A stretch of 7,916 nucleotides of DNA from Bacteroidota bacterium (GTDB lineage: Bacteria; Bacteroidota; Bacteroidia; Bacteroidales; UBA1556). This document shows, in pieces, positions 6,702 through 7,916 of the stretch. The position numbers and the translations under genes are program-made. Where the stretch lies: assembly GCA_003648395.1 (NCBI GenBank), contig QMPB01000180.1, forward strand, positions 1-7,916, given 5' to 3'. Position 1 is the stretch's first letter, and each line of letters opens with the position of its first letter. Below the pieces are notes generated by a model, which had not been told where the DNA came from, made no database searches, and saw nothing but the letters and a program-made list of their open reading frames with translations.

Positions 6702-7508
6702 TTACTTCGTATTAAGATTTTTTACTGCAGTATTATAATCAATAAATTCATATCCTTTACTTTTGCAATATGCAATAATTTGTATATACCAGTTTTTCCA
6801 AGACAGAAAAGAATCGTCGAAATATCTATCATGGAAAAGAACAGTTAAATATTCCATATTAGCATCTTCTGCTTCCTGAATTTTTATAATGGTAGAAGCA
6901 ACCGCCTCTTCTGTTGTTTTCGATTGCCATTTTTTTCCTGCCTCCATTTCATAACCTTCCATTATATGCAAAGGAAACTCATGCATACTATCTATCTTAT
7001 AATGCTTTTTTATCCCATAGTCGGTAGAGTCAAATAAATAACCCGCCTTTGCCAAATTCGAAAAAGTGTTTTCATCATTACGAAGGTAATGCATTCTTAT
7101 GCCAAAATCATCAAGGCCCGAAATAGATTTAAAAGTATCATATTCTAATTTCACATCATCAGCATTATTGTAAGCAATGCCATGCACACCACAACTAACG
7201 CCTCTACTAACTATTTTCTTAATCCATTTTTCTGATAATTCAATATTATAATCCAGCCCAACACCATTATTGACCCCAATAAAAAATGTAGCCGGCACAT
7301 CATGTTTCTCATTGAAATCCATAAGTTCAGAAATATTATTCCACTTATTGGCCATTGTGTACTTTAAGCGAAGCCTGAATTCCTTAAACGATATTTTGCC
7401 CAATAAAAACTCAATTTTACTTCTAACAAAAAACTTAGGAATAAAACTACCCTTTAAGTGCTCACTAGCAGTAATATGATCAACATCATGCGAAACAATT
7501 ATTTTCAT
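6702..7508 (-). CDS. Divergent NodB-like polysaccharide deacetylase family protein
   Basis: This 268-residue protein, with no signal peptide or membrane segment, looks like a cytosolic member of the polysaccharide (NodB-like) deacetylase superfamily. Its relatives remove acetyl groups from sugar N-acetyl positions with a divalent metal. Visible signs are SHDVDH at residues 6-11 (the Asp-rich motif 1, unusually close to the N-terminus), VPATFFIGVN (71-80), SCGVHGIAYNN (105-115; motif 2), GIRMHYLRND (136-145; the arginine-bearing motif 3), FDSTDYG (159-165) and LTVLFHDRYFDD (221-232; the distal catalytic His region). In motif 2 the classical second His of HxxxH (H109, position 113) is Tyr, so metal binding may differ or be lost. 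The start ATG overlaps the stop of the upstream glycosyltransferase gene (ATGA). Context points to modification of a surface glycan or its lipid-linked precursor; substrate and activity are inferred. Confidence 0.75.
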   Translation of the reverse strand: MKIIVSHDVDHITASEHLKGSFIPKFFVRSKIEFLLGKISFKEFRLRLKYTMANKWNNISELMDFNEKHDVPATFFIGVNNGVGLDYNIELSEKWIKKIVSRGVSCGVHGIAYNNADDVKLEYDTFKSISGLDDFGIRMHYLRNDENTFSNLAKAGYLFDSTDYGIKKHYKIDSMHEFPLHIMEGYEMEAGKKWQSKTTEEAVASTIIKIQEAEDANMEYLTVLFHDRYFDDSFLSWKNWYIQIIAYCKSKGYEFIDYNTAVKNLNTK

Positions 7509-7916
7509 GTTCGTTTTATATTAGAATATACTTCAAAATAATCTTTGGATATTTTATCCCAATTGAAATTAGCAATTGCAGTTTCAGAATATTTCTGAAT
7601 GTCGTTATAATTATCTATAATACTGGAAATTCCTCTTGCAATATCCTCCGGGCTATGAGGATTTACAGAGAATCCTATATTTCCGTCTTCAAAATGATTA
7701 TCAAACCCTTCCCCTTTTGTATATATCACAGGTAGTCCTTGCGATATAGCTTCGGCATATACAAGTCCAAAACTCTCAGTATAAGAAGCCATAACAAAGA
7801 TATCTGCTTTTTTGTATTCTTCAAGCATTCCTTGTTTATCTCTAGCCTTTATAATAGACACATTGTTGTTGCCATTAGCCGCCTGCTTAAGCAATTTAAG
7901 ATAAGCAGCACTATCG
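7505..7916 (-). CDS. Glycosyltransferase family 4 protein (5' partial)
   Basis: The frame is open to the right edge, so only the last 136 residues are visible; the start and the N-terminal acceptor domain are missing. What remains is the C-terminal nucleotide-sugar-binding Rossmann half of a GT-B, GT4-type glycosyltransferase. It shows LEEYKKADIFVMASYTESFG (31-50), the EX7E motif with E47 and E55 in ESFGLVYAE (47-55), GLPVIYTKGEG (60-70) and GFSVNPHSPEDIARGI (81-96). These are standard for retaining transferases that add sugars to a lipid-linked or polysaccharide acceptor in the cytoplasm. The donor and acceptor cannot be told. The TTG at 7892-7894 is internal, not a start: the frame continues upstream of it in family-like sequence. 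Its TGA overlaps the ATG of the deacetylase gene by 4 bases (ATGA), indicating coupled translation. Confidence 0.9.
   Translation of the reverse strand, partial: DSAAYLKLLKQAANGNNNVSIIKARDKQGMLEEYKKADIFVMASYTESFGLVYAEAISQGLPVIYTKGEGFDNHFEDGNIGFSVNPHSPEDIARGISSIIDNYNDIQKYSETAIANFNWDKISKDYFEVYSNIKRT

Noticed and set aside
7270..7479. Small + strand open frame inside the deacetylase gene
   Set aside because: It is antisense to a coupled operon gene, 69 codons long, without a recognisable motif or upstream promoter.
7505..7894. Glycosyltransferase as a complete short gene starting at TTG 7894
   Set aside because: The frame stays open to the window edge and the visible part is only the C-terminal half of a GT-B enzyme, so it is a gene cut by the edge.

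Overview
The window is an AT-rich stretch of chromosome, almost certainly from a member of the phylum Bacteroidota. Three things point there: the gene order murC-ftsQ-ftsA-ftsZ followed by a GatB/YqeY-type gene; an FtsZ with a long linker ending in a FLHDNVD-type tail; and starts without clear Shine-Dalgarno sequences, plus a TAnnTTTG-type -7 promoter element. Genus and species cannot be read from this sequence. It looks like ordinary core chromosome. No insertion sequence, phage gene, CRISPR array, tRNA or rRNA was seen.

Positions 1-4782 (+ strand) are the distal end of the division and cell wall (dcw) cluster. murC is cut by the left edge within its ATP-binding P-loop and overlaps ftsQ by 10 bp. 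ftsQ is 6 bp from ftsA. ftsA and ftsZ are separated by an unusually long 169-bp gap that can form a 10-bp hairpin and a second small palindrome. A strong intrinsic terminator (4804-4841) ends the cluster. Together the genes add L-alanine to the peptidoglycan precursor (MurC), polymerise the Z-ring (FtsZ), anchor it to the membrane (FtsA) and link it to the periplasmic divisome (FtsQ).

Positions 4842-5465 hold a short GatB/YqeY-domain gene with its own likely promoter just after the ftsZ terminator. It ends at a 13-bp hairpin lying between convergent transcription units.

Positions 5466-7916 (- strand) are the end of a surface-polysaccharide operon, read right to left: a GT4 glycosyltransferase cut by the right edge, a divergent NodB-like polysaccharide deacetylase, and a multi-spanning O-antigen ligase/polymerase. 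The genes are translationally coupled (ATGA overlap, then TAA directly followed by ATG). They probably assemble, trim or transfer a cell-surface glycan.

No clearly new system is visible. The points most worth a second look are the structured ftsA-ftsZ gap, the two-motif FtsZ tail, and the deacetylase with an apparently substituted metal ligand.
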